Shown one piece after another: positions 26,784 through 34,324 of a stretch of DNA of 64,000 bases (positions are counted from its first letter, which is position 1; the number at the start of each line of letters is the position of its first letter). The DNA lies in contig NZ_JABCPZ010000023.1 of the NCBI RefSeq assembly GCF_013283785.1, positions 1-64,000 of the forward strand. The letters run 5' to 3'. The position numbers and the translations under genes were made by a program. Below the pieces are notes generated by a model, which ran no database searches, was not told the DNA's origin, and saw only the letters and a program-made list of their open reading frames with translations. The stretch is from Nonomuraea antri. Its GTDB lineage: Bacteria; Actinomycetota; Actinomycetes; Streptosporangiales; Streptosporangiaceae.

Positions 26784-28049
26784 TCAACGCTCGGAAATCT
26801 CTCGTGTAATGTCCGCGCCGAGTGCGCGCATTCGCGCCGCGAGATGTGCGTGGCCGCGATCGATCAAGTATCCGGACTCGATCACGGTCTCGCCTTTCGC
26901 CGCCAGTCCGGCCAGCACCAGTGCAATCCCCGAACGCAGATCGTGTGCCGTCACCCGGGTTCCGGTCAGCGGGGTGGCGCCGTGCACGACCGCCCGGCTG
27001 CCGTCGACCTCGACCGCGGCGCCCATCTTGTTGAGCTCGCCGGCCAGTGCGAACCTGCCGTCGAAGATGCGCTCGTGGATGTAGCTGGTGCCGTCGGCCA
27101 GCGCCGCGACCGTCATCATGGGCGACTGCAGGTCGGTGGCGAAGCCAGGATAGGTGTCGGTGATGATGTTGATCGGCCGCAGCGGGCCCTCGCACCGCAC
27201 GTGCAGCACCGCGCCCTGGCGGGCGAACTCCACGCCCATCTGCTCCAGCTTGTAGCGGACCACGCCCAGGTCGAGGCCGGTGCCGACGAGGCTGAGCTCG
27301 CCGCCGGTGATCGCCGCGGCCATCGCGAACACGCCCGCGTCGAGCCGGTCGGGCATGACCGTGTGCTCGACCGCGTGCAGCTCCTCGACGCCTTCGACGG
27401 TGATGAACCCGGTGCCCGCGCCGCTGATGCGCGCGCCCATCTTGGTGAGCATGTCGATGACGTCGAGCACCTCGGGTTCGAGCGCCGCGTTCTCGATCAC
27501 CGTGGTGCCCTTGGCCAGGGCGGCGGCCATGATGAGGTTCTCGGTGCCGGTGTGCGACGGGGTGTCGAGGTAGAGCGTGGCGCCGGCCAGCCCGGACGCC
27601 TTGACGTGGATGACGGTCTCGCCCTCGTCCACGATCGCGCCCAGCCGTTTGTAGCCGAGGTAGTGGAAGTCGAGGTTGCGGCTGCCGAGGTTGCAGCCGC
27701 CGACCCCTTCCACGATCGCCTCGCCCAGCCGGTGCAGCAGCGCCGGGGTGAACAGGACCGAGCCGCGGAAGCGCCGCGCGATCTCGGCGGGCAGCACCGG
27801 GCTCGACAGCCTGGAGGCGTCGATGACCAGCGTGCGCTCGGACTCGTGCAGCTCGACGTACGCGCCGACGGCCTCGGCGAGCTCGACCGCGCGGCGGACG
27901 TCCTCGATGATCGGCACGTTGCGCAGGACGGTGCGGCCCTTCGCGGCGAGCAGAGCCGCACCGATCATGGGGAGCACGGCGTTCTTCGCGCCCTGGATGA
28001 ACGCGGTTCCACGCAGTGCGTTGCCACCGCGCACGCGGTAACGGACCAT
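26784..28049 (-). CDS. murA: UDP-N-acetylglucosamine 1-carboxyvinyltransferase (MurA-type)
   Basis: A 421-residue EPSP-synthase-fold enzyme; start ATG 28049 has AAGGAG eight bases upstream. It transfers enolpyruvate from PEP to UDP-GlcNAc, the first peptidoglycan step. K22-N23 (QGAKNAVLP) and the [12 protein letters not shown] segment match MurA. The active loop retains cysteine C119 but reads [14 protein letters not shown] where standard MurA has GGCAIGxRPxDxH. It could therefore be a second, specialised MurA or a MurA-like enolpyruvyl transferase; the usual actinomycete murA lies near the ATP synthase operon. It is downstream of purD-purC on the same strand with an 80-base gap. Confidence 0.85.
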   Translation of the reverse strand: MVRYRVRGGNALRGTAFIQGAKNAVLPMIGAALLAAKGRTVLRNVPIIEDVRRAVELAEAVGAYVELHESERTLVIDASRLSSPVLPAEIARRFRGSVLFTPALLHRLGEAIVEGVGGCNLGSRNLDFHYLGYKRLGAIVDEGETVIHVKASGLAGATLYLDTPSHTGTENLIMAAALAKGTTVIENAALEPEVLDVIDMLTKMGARISGAGTGFITVEGVEELHAVEHTVMPDRLDAGVFAMAAAITGGELSLVGTGLDLGVVRYKLEQMGVEFARQGAVLHVRCEGPLRPINIITDTYPGFATDLQSPMMTVAALADGTSYIHERIFDGRFALAGELNKMGAAVEVDGSRAVVHGATPLTGTRVTAHDLRSGIALVLAGLAAKGETVIESGYLIDRGHAHLAARMRALGADITREISER

Positions 28050-28128
28050 TCGTGCGGCTCCTTGAACAATTAACGGTCGGGCTCGATCGGGCCAACAGTA
28101 GCCGCTAACACCACGTGACCCAGCCGAA

Positions 28129-28965
28129 TCATCCGCTAAAGGGAGCTCCGGTGATGCGCTCATACGCTTCTAGGTATCGCTGCCTGGTGCGTTCGACCAC
28201 ATGATCGGGAAGCACTGGTGGGGGGTTTCCGGAGGATTTGTCCCATCCTGATTCGGATGAAGTCAGCCAATCCCTGACATATTGCTTGTCAAAAGAAGGC
28301 TGAGCGCGGCCCGGCCGCCACTCGTCGGCCGGCCAGAAGCGCGAGGAGTCGGGGGTGAGAACCTCGTCGCCCAGCGTGAGCACGCCGTTCTCGTCCCAGC
28401 CCAGCTCGATCTTGGTGTCGGCCAGGATGATGCCGCGCTCCCTGGCGATCTCCGCGCCGCGCGTGTAGACGGCCAGCGTGATGCGGCGCAGCTCCGCCGC
28501 CGTCTCCTCGCCGACCTCCGCGACCACCTGCTCGTAAGAGATCGGCTCGTCGTGCTCGCCCATGGGCGCCTTCGTGGACGGCGTGAAGATCGGCTCGGGC
28601 AGCCGGGAGCCGTCCTCCAGCCCCTCGGGCAGCGCGACGCCCGACACCATGCCGTCGCGGCGGTAGTCGGCCAGCCCTGAACCGGCCAGGTAGCCGCGCG
28701 CCACGCACTCGACCTGGACCATCTTCAGCGGCTTGCACAACACGCTGCGCAGGTCGGGGCCGATGCCCGCGAGGTGGTTGGGCACGACGTCCTTGAGCTG
28801 GTCGAACCACCACAACGACATCTGGGTGAGGATGGCGCCCTTGTCGGGGATGCCGGGTTCGAGCACGTAGTCGAAGGCCGAGATCCGGTCGGAGGCCACC
28901 ATCAGCAGCAGGCCGTCCTCGGTCTGGTAGAGGTCGCGTACCTTGCCGGAGTGCACGTGCTTCAT
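28129..28965 (-). CDS. purC: phosphoribosylaminoimidazole-succinocarboxamide synthase
   Basis: A 278-residue SAICAR synthetase. It joins CAIR and aspartate using ATP in purine synthesis. Family features: HSGKVRDLY at the N-terminus, SDRISAFDYVLEPGIPDKG, VPNHL, CVARGYLAGSG, FTPSTKAPMGEHDEPIS, DTKIELGWDENG and DEVLTPDSSRFWP. The ATG overlaps the purD stop by four bases (ATGA), so the two are translationally coupled. Length is normal. Confidence 0.97.
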   Translation of the reverse strand: MKHVHSGKVRDLYQTEDGLLLMVASDRISAFDYVLEPGIPDKGAILTQMSLWWFDQLKDVVPNHLAGIGPDLRSVLCKPLKMVQVECVARGYLAGSGLADYRRDGMVSGVALPEGLEDGSRLPEPIFTPSTKAPMGEHDEPISYEQVVAEVGEETAAELRRITLAVYTRGAEIARERGIILADTKIELGWDENGVLTLGDEVLTPDSSRFWPADEWRPGRAQPSFDKQYVRDWLTSSESGWDKSSGNPPPVLPDHVVERTRQRYLEAYERITGAPFSG

Positions 28966-30185
28966 CGGGCGATGTCCGTCCTGTGGTGCGAGCCGCGCAG
29001 CTGGACCCTGGAGACCAGCTCGTAGGCGTGGGCCCGGGCGGTGTCCTGGTCGTGGCCGGTGCCGACGACGGTGAGCACCCGGCCGCCGGCGGAGACGACG
29101 TCGCCGCCCGACCGCGCGGTGCCCGAGTGCAGCACGTAGGCGTGCTCGGTCGGCTCCAGGCCCTTGATCACGTCGCCCTTGACCGGCGTGGCCGGGTAGT
29201 TCTCCGCCGCGACCACCACGGCCACCGCAGAGCCGGGCTTGAACACCGGGTCGGGGCCGAGCTCGCCGGTGGCGCAGGCCATCAGCAGGCCGCCCAGCGG
29301 TGTCTCCAGCCGGTCGAGGACGACCTGGGTCTCCGGGTCGCCGAAGCGCGCGTTGAACTCGACCACCTTCGGGCCCTTGGACGTCAGCGCCAGCCCGACG
29401 AACAGCACGCCCTGGAACGGCAGCCCGCGCTTGGCCAGCTCGCCGATCGTCGGGTGCACGACCTCCCGCATGAGCTGGTCGGTCAGCCCCTCGGGGGCCC
29501 AGGGCAGCGGCGTGTAGGCGCCCATGCCGCCGGTGTTGGGGCCCTCGCCGCCGTCGTAGGCCCGCTTGAAGTCCTGGGCGAGCTGCAGCGGCACCGCGGT
29601 GCTGCCGTCGCAGAGCGCGAACAGCGAGATCTCGGGGCCGTCGAGGTATTCCTCGATCACCACGCGCTCGCAGGCCAGCGCGTGTGCCAGCGCCGTGTCG
29701 TGGTCGTCGGTGACGACCACGCCCTTGCCCGCCGCCAGGCCGTCGTCCTTGACCACGTACGGGGCGCCGAACTCGGCGAGCGCGGCGGCGGCCTCGGCCT
29801 CGGTCACGCAGGTGCGGGAACGCGCGGTGGGCACGCCGGCCGCGGCCATGATCTCCTTGGCGAACGCCTTGGAACCCTCGATCATCGCCGCCTCGCCGGA
29901 CGGCCCGAAGCAGGCGATGCCCGCCTCGCGCACCGCGTCGGCGACCCCGGCGACCAGCGGCGCCTCCGGGCCCACCACGACGAGGTCGACCCGCAGCCGC
30001 GTGGCCAGCTCGGCCACCTGGGCCGGGTCGAGCGGATCGACGGGATGCACGGTCGCGACGTCCTCGATGCCCGCGTTGCCGGGGGCACAGTGGAGTTCAA
30101 CGACCTGGGGATCGAGTTGAAGCGAACGGCACAGGGCGTGCTCACGCCCTCCGGAACCAATGACTAGAACGCGCACGCGCCCCAT
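28962..30185 (-). CDS. purD: phosphoribosylamine-glycine ligase
   Basis: A 407-residue GARS enzyme, second step of purine synthesis. The N-terminal VLVIGSGGREHAL, the VVGPEAPLVAGVAD and CFGPSGEAA substrate motifs, the ATP-grasp VVKDDGLAAGKGVVV and the metal-binding end EFNARFGDPETQ are all present. ATG 30185 was chosen as the first Met before the conserved strand; the ribosome site is weak. It is divergent from corA across 372 bases containing a structured leader. It heads the purD-purC unit, perhaps with the murA-type gene. Confidence 0.97.
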   Translation of the reverse strand: MGRVRVLVIGSGGREHALCRSLQLDPQVVELHCAPGNAGIEDVATVHPVDPLDPAQVAELATRLRVDLVVVGPEAPLVAGVADAVREAGIACFGPSGEAAMIEGSKAFAKEIMAAAGVPTARSRTCVTEAEAAAALAEFGAPYVVKDDGLAAGKGVVVTDDHDTALAHALACERVVIEEYLDGPEISLFALCDGSTAVPLQLAQDFKRAYDGGEGPNTGGMGAYTPLPWAPEGLTDQLMREVVHPTIGELAKRGLPFQGVLFVGLALTSKGPKVVEFNARFGDPETQVVLDRLETPLGGLLMACATGELGPDPVFKPGSAVAVVVAAENYPATPVKGDVIKGLEPTEHAYVLHSGTARSGGDVVSAGGRVLTVVGTGHDQDTARAHAYELVSRVQLRGSHHRTDIAR

Positions 30186-30376
30186 TGTCGCAGCACCGCC
30201 CGGCCGCCGCTCACGGGTCCATCGCCGGCGCCCGGCCGATGTCTGCCGCACACCAAATGCAGGAATAGTCCCCGATCTTTGTCGAGTTCTACCTGATACC
30301 GAGGCCCGCCGACCGGTATCGTCGGTTGGGTTCACCCGCCTGTGGTAAGTTAGGGCGGCTTTGCGGCGTCTCGTGT

Positions 30377-30528
30377 GATTGGAGGTGGTCCGGGATGAAT
30401 CCTGGTGATCCCAGCAGTACGTGGTCAAACACGTACATCTTGCATACCCCCGACCACTCCAATCCGGCAGCCTGATCGTGCCTCCACGCATTTGTGTCGA
30501 TTGAGGTGACTTTTCATCGCGCGTGGAG
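30377..30528 (+). promoter_or_regulatory. structured corA leader: multi-stem RNA element
   Basis: Outer helix P1: 30377-30390 pairs with 30452-30464 over 13 bp with one bulged G. Inside it are P2, GGGAT (30392-30396) with ATCCC (30408-30412), and P3, a perfect GTACGTG/CACGTAC stem (30417-30423, 30430-30436) with loop GTCAAA. A further hairpin CTCCACGC (30482-30489) / GCGTGGAG (30521-30528) ends 17 bases before the corA ribosome site AAAGGGA. A riboswitch or metal-responsive leader is the natural reading. It does not match the M-box/ykoK consensus as I remember it. The remaining part of the 30186-30376 gap holds no gene. Confidence 0.6.
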
Positions 30529-30557
30529 CGTGCCAGGTCGGGCGGAAAGGGACTGCC

Positions 30558-31667
30558 ATGCGCTCGTCCACGCTTTTCCGTCGCATCAACCGTCACCCTG
30601 TCAAGCCGCACACCGTGCACCCGGCGCCCAAGCCGGTGCGTGAGGTCTGCGTGCCTCCTGTCGACTCCATCGTCGAGTACGGCGCCTACATCGAGGGCAA
30701 GAAGGTCAACGCCTCGGGCATCGTCGAATCGCTCGACCTGGTGCGCGAGCACAACAAGGGCTCGGACGGCGTCAACGCGTTCGTCTGGGTCGGCCTGCAC
30801 GAGCCCGACGCGCCCGAGGTGGAATGGCTCGCCGAGGTGTTCGGCCTGCACCCGCTGTCCGTCGAGGACGCGGTCAAGGCGCACCAGCGCCCCAAGGTGG
30901 AGCGGTACGGCGATTCCCTGTTCATGGTGCTGAAGACCATCGCCTACCTCGACCACGACGAGCTGACCGCGACCAGCGAGATCATCGCCACCGGCGAGAT
31001 CATGGTGTTCCTCGGCGTGGACTTCGTGGTGACCGTGCGGCACGGCGACCACTGCCCGCTGTCGGAGGTGCGTGAGCGGCTCGAGGACCGGCCCGAGCTG
31101 ATGAACCGCGGCGCGGCCGGCGTCCTGCACGCCATCTCCGACCACGTCGTCGACCAGTACCTCCAGGTCGCCGACCTGATGCAGCTCGAACTCGAAGAGG
31201 TCGAGGCCACCGTCTTCGCCGACGTCAGCTCCCGCGACATCAACCGGATCTACCAGCTCAAGCGGGAGATGCTGGAGATGAAGCGGGCCATCACGCCGCT
31301 GATGGCGCCGCTGTCCGCGCTGCCGCAGCGGCGCGTCATCCCGTCGGAGATGCGCGAGTACTTCCGCGACGTGGGCGACCACCTCTCGCGCGTGTGCGAG
31401 CAGGTGGAGTCGTCGAACGAGCTGTGCAGCTCGATCCTGCAGGCCGCGCTGGCCCGCTCGAACGCGCTGGCCAACGAGGACATGCGCAAGATCTCGTCGT
31501 GGGTGGCCATCCTGGCGGTGCCCACGATGATCGCCGGCATCTACGGCATGAACTTCGACTTCATGCCGGAGACCAAGCAGGTCTGGGGCTACCCGGCGGT
31601 GCTCGCGGTGATGATCACCGCGTGTGTCCTGCTGCATCGCGGGTTCCGCCGCAACGGCTGGCTCTGA
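30558..31667 (+). CDS. corA: CorA-family magnesium/cobalt transporter
   Basis: A 369-residue pentameric Mg2+ channel protein. A large cytoplasmic domain with acidic and coiled helices is followed by two C-terminal spans. The signature G330-M331-N332 (IYGMNFDFMPE) sits at the end of span 1, followed by span 2 (about 342-361) and a basic tail. ATG 30558 has AAAGGGA seven bases upstream. The N-terminal 35 residues are a basic, probably flexible extension. The long structured leader suggests control after transcription start, plausibly by Mg2+ (inference). Confidence 0.95.
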   Translation: MRSSTLFRRINRHPVKPHTVHPAPKPVREVCVPPVDSIVEYGAYIEGKKVNASGIVESLDLVREHNKGSDGVNAFVWVGLHEPDAPEVEWLAEVFGLHPLSVEDAVKAHQRPKVERYGDSLFMVLKTIAYLDHDELTATSEIIATGEIMVFLGVDFVVTVRHGDHCPLSEVRERLEDRPELMNRGAAGVLHAISDHVVDQYLQVADLMQLELEEVEATVFADVSSRDINRIYQLKREMLEMKRAITPLMAPLSALPQRRVIPSEMREYFRDVGDHLSRVCEQVESSNELCSSILQAALARSNALANEDMRKISSWVAILAVPTMIAGIYGMNFDFMPETKQVWGYPAVLAVMITACVLLHRGFRRNGWL

Positions 31668-31685
31668 GGCGAGCCGGGGCTCAGA
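31663..31685. terminator. weak hairpin between corA and GDPD genes
   Basis: TCTGAG (31663-31668) pairs with CTCAGA (31680-31685) across an 11-base GC-rich loop. It overlaps both stop codons of the convergent genes. Only six base pairs and no T-run, so low confidence. Confidence 0.35.
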
Positions 31686-32631
31686 CTCCCACGGGCCTGA
31701 GCGGCCCGATGGGGTCGGGCAGTTCGAGCCCGCGCTCGCGCCACAGCTGACGCATCCGGTCCGGGTAGTCGGTCACCACGCCGGCCACGCCCAGGTCGAG
31801 CATGCGCACCGCCACGGCCGGGTCGTTGACCGTCCAGACCGCCACGTCGAGGCCGGCCGCCGCGACCTGGGCCATCAGGCTCTCGTCGACCATCACGTGC
31901 TCGGGCGAGAGCGTGGTGGCGCCGGCCGCGCGGGCCGCGGCCGGGACGTCGTCGCCCAGGTCGCCGTTCCAGTGCAGCGTGTCGAGCTCGATCAGGGCGA
32001 AGCGGCGGGTGCCCGGCGCGAGCTCGGCGGCCCGCGAGACGATCCGCCAGTCGAAGCTCAGCACGGCCGCGTTGCCCAGCCTGCCGTGCCGGTCGAGCTC
32101 GTCGATCACCAGCTCGGTGAACATCGCCGGGTCGGCGCTCAGCTCCGGCCTGGTCGGGTCGGACTTCAGCTCGACGTGCAGCCGGACGTTCTCGGCCTCG
32201 AAGGCGTTCAGCAGCCCGAGCACCGCGCCCAGCGTGGGCATCCTGGTCTCCGGGATGGCCGCCTGGGTGAGCGCGAACGGGTCGTCGAGGTGGCGCGGCC
32301 ACCTGATGCCCACGTCGAGCGTGCGGAGCTGGGCGAGGGTGAGCGCGTTGATCGGCTTGCCCACGTACGGGTAGAGCGGGTCGCCGGGGCTGAGCGGCCG
32401 GGTGTCGGCGCTGGTGACGGCCGAGACCGTGAGGTCGTGCGTGAGCACGAGGCGGCCGTCGGCGGTGAGCGCGACGTCGATCTCCAGGGCGTGCACCCCG
32501 AGCTCCATCGTGCGGCTCAACCCGGGCAGCGTGTTCTCGGGCCACAGGCCCCTCGCCCCTCGATGACCGTGAATCTCAACGCGCACACCGGGGACACTAC
32601 CCGCCGCATGCCGCGATCCCTGTGCCGCCAC
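31681..32631 (-). CDS. glycerophosphodiester phosphodiesterase
   Basis: A 316-residue GDPD TIM-barrel enzyme hydrolysing glycerophosphodiesters to glycerol-3-phosphate and an alcohol. Catalytic pair H23 (HGHRGARG) and H65 (LTHD); metal ligands E50 and D52 (LEIDV), plus E32-N33-T34. The GTG at 32631 has AAGGA seven bases upstream; a later GTG at 32586 would remove a 15-residue extension. No signal peptide, so probably cytosolic. It is convergent with corA and 81 bases from the divergent GNAT gene. Confidence 0.92.
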   Translation of the reverse strand: MAAQGSRHAAGSVPGVRVEIHGHRGARGLWPENTLPGLSRTMELGVHALEIDVALTADGRLVLTHDLTVSAVTSADTRPLSPGDPLYPYVGKPINALTLAQLRTLDVGIRWPRHLDDPFALTQAAIPETRMPTLGAVLGLLNAFEAENVRLHVELKSDPTRPELSADPAMFTELVIDELDRHGRLGNAAVLSFDWRIVSRAAELAPGTRRFALIELDTLHWNGDLGDDVPAAARAAGATTLSPEHVMVDESLMAQVAAAGLDVAVWTVNDPAVAVRMLDLGVAGVVTDYPDRMRQLWRERGLELPDPIGPLRPVGV

Positions 32632-32712
32632 GCCGTGTCCTTTTTATCCCTCTACGCCCGGTCAGGGGTTATTCGACACTAAATGCAAGTAAATGGCAAT
32701 AAGGTGAATGTC

Positions 32713-33369
32713 ATGACCGAGGCTCTCCAAACGGTCCATCCCGGAACCGTTCGTGCATGGGCGGACGGATGGGCGATCTCCCGCAGCGTCCCCCGGCCGG
32801 TCACCGAGCCCTGGGGCGCCCGGATCGAGGTCGGCCTCCCCGGCCACGTGACCAGGCACATCATCCCGAACCCCACGCAGGAGACCCTCGAACGCCTGAC
32901 CGCCGCGATCACCGTCCCCGGCACCTGGCTGAAGATCTGCGCCCCGGTGGAGACGGTCGCGCCGTGGATTCCCGGCACCTGGTCGGTCAAGGTCGAGGAA
33001 TACATGATGACCGCGACGCTGACCCGTGCCGCTCCCCGGCCGAGGGCGGTCGCGCCGCCCGGCTACACGCTCGCGATCACCACCCGCTCCGGCGTGACCG
33101 TCGCCCGGCTGCTCACCGACGACGGGGAGATCGCCGCCAGGGGCCAGTTCGCCGTCTCGGGCCGCACCGCGGTCGTCGACCAGGTGGAGACCGCGGTGAA
33201 CCACCGACGCCGCGGACTCGGTACCGTGATCATGCGCACGCTGGCGGCCACGGCCTGGTCGGCGGGCGCGCGCACCGGCGTCCTCGTCGCCACCGGGGAA
33301 GGCCAGGCGCTCTACCGCACGCTCGGCTGGTCGCTGCACACGGAGGTCACGGCCGCCGTACTCACCTAG
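32713..33369 (+). CDS. GNAT-family N-acetyltransferase
   Basis: A 218-residue protein. The C-terminal half is a GNAT domain: strand pair with TAVVDQVETAVNHRRRGLGTVIMRTLAATAW containing the acetyl-CoA pyrophosphate loop RRRGLG, and ALYRTLGWSLH near the end. The N-terminal ~115 residues (WGARIEVGLPGHVTRHII and following) form a separate domain I do not recognise, perhaps a degenerate second GNAT. ATG 32713 has AAGGTG eight bases upstream. Substrate unknown. Upstream bases 32632-32712 are AT-richer and likely hold divergent promoters. Confidence 0.85.
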   Translation: MTEALQTVHPGTVRAWADGWAISRSVPRPVTEPWGARIEVGLPGHVTRHIIPNPTQETLERLTAAITVPGTWLKICAPVETVAPWIPGTWSVKVEEYMMTATLTRAAPRPRAVAPPGYTLAITTRSGVTVARLLTDDGEIAARGQFAVSGRTAVVDQVETAVNHRRRGLGTVIMRTLAATAWSAGARTGVLVATGEGQALYRTLGWSLHTEVTAAVLT

Positions 33370-33463
33370 ACGGCGACCAGAGGCGGACGGGGCCGCGTCG
33401 AGGAGTGATTCCCGGGGAAGTCACTTCTACGATGTCGGCACGTCTTCCTGAGGAAGAGGTTTC

Positions 33464-34324
33464 ATGCTCGCCAGGACCAGGTCGCGCGGCCTACGCGTGG
33501 TGCTGTCGTTATCCGCGGCGTTGATCCTCACCGCCGCCACGCTGACCGTGGTGATCAGCCGTGAGCCGCCCGCGCCGGGGCGTGACTCCGGCCAGGAGTG
33601 GCGGCTGGTCTGGTCCGACGAGTTCGACGGCCCGGTCGGCCCGCCCGACCCGGCCAAGTGGAACCTGGTCGACGACCACCTCGGCTACAACAACGAGCTG
33701 GAGTACTACAGCCCGCGCAACGCCGCGCTCGACGGCCGCGGCAACCTGGTGATCACCGCCCGCGACGACGACGCGCACCTGCGCGACTGCAGCCCGCGCG
33801 TGTGCGCCGCCACCTCCGCCCGGCTGTTCACCGCGGGCAAGTTCGCGCACCGCTACGGCCGCCTGGAGGCCAGGCTCAAGCTGCCCGTCGGCCAGGGCAT
33901 GTGGCCCGCGTTCTGGGCCAGGCGCTCGCCCCAGGGCAGCGGACGCGGCGAGATCGACATCATGGAGTACCTCGGCCACGAGCCCGGCACCGTCCACGGC
34001 AACCTGCACGGCGAGCGCGGCTACGACGCGGTCAACTCATACCGGTTGCCCGGCGGCGCCAGGTTCTCCGACGACTTCCACGTCTTCGCCGCCGACTGGT
34101 ACCCCGACCGCATCTCCTTCCTGGTCGACGGGCAGGTCTACGCCACCGAGCACCGCTCCGCCGCGCCGCCCGGCGGCTGGGACTTCGACGTGCCGTACTA
34201 CCTGCTGCTGAACCTGGCCGTCGGCGGCGACTGGCCGGGCCCGCCGGACGACACCACCCGCTTCCCGCAGCGGCTCGTGGTGGACCACGTCCGCGTCTAC
34301 GCCGCTACCGGCCCGCCGCAGTGA
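33464..34324 (+). CDS. secreted GH16 endoglucanase/laminarinase-like
   Basis: A 286-residue secreted glycoside hydrolase. Signal segment about 10-31, then a family 16 jelly roll. Catalytic motif GEIDIMEY with nucleophile E163, D165 and acid/base E168; upstream LVWSDEFDG and NNELEYYSPRN, downstream WYPDRISFLVDG and NLAVGGDWPG are family landmarks. GH16 enzymes cleave beta-1,3 (and mixed) glucans or galactans. Codon 16 (33509-33511) is TTA, a rare codon in GC-rich actinomycetes that can make translation depend on the bldA-type tRNA. Its 3' end overlaps the convergent transferase-flippase gene by 20 bases. Confidence 0.92.
   Translation: MLARTRSRGLRVVLSLSAALILTAATLTVVISREPPAPGRDSGQEWRLVWSDEFDGPVGPPDPAKWNLVDDHLGYNNELEYYSPRNAALDGRGNLVITARDDDAHLRDCSPRVCAATSARLFTAGKFAHRYGRLEARLKLPVGQGMWPAFWARRSPQGSGRGEIDIMEYLGHEPGTVHGNLHGERGYDAVNSYRLPGGARFSDDFHVFAADWYPDRISFLVDGQVYATEHRSAAPPGGWDFDVPYYLLLNLAVGGDWPGPPDDTTRFPQRLVVDHVRVYAATGPPQ

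Noticed and set aside
30377-30528. M-box (ykoK) magnesium riboswitch
   Set aside because: The conserved core and order of stems are not matched; kept instead as an unnamed structured leader.
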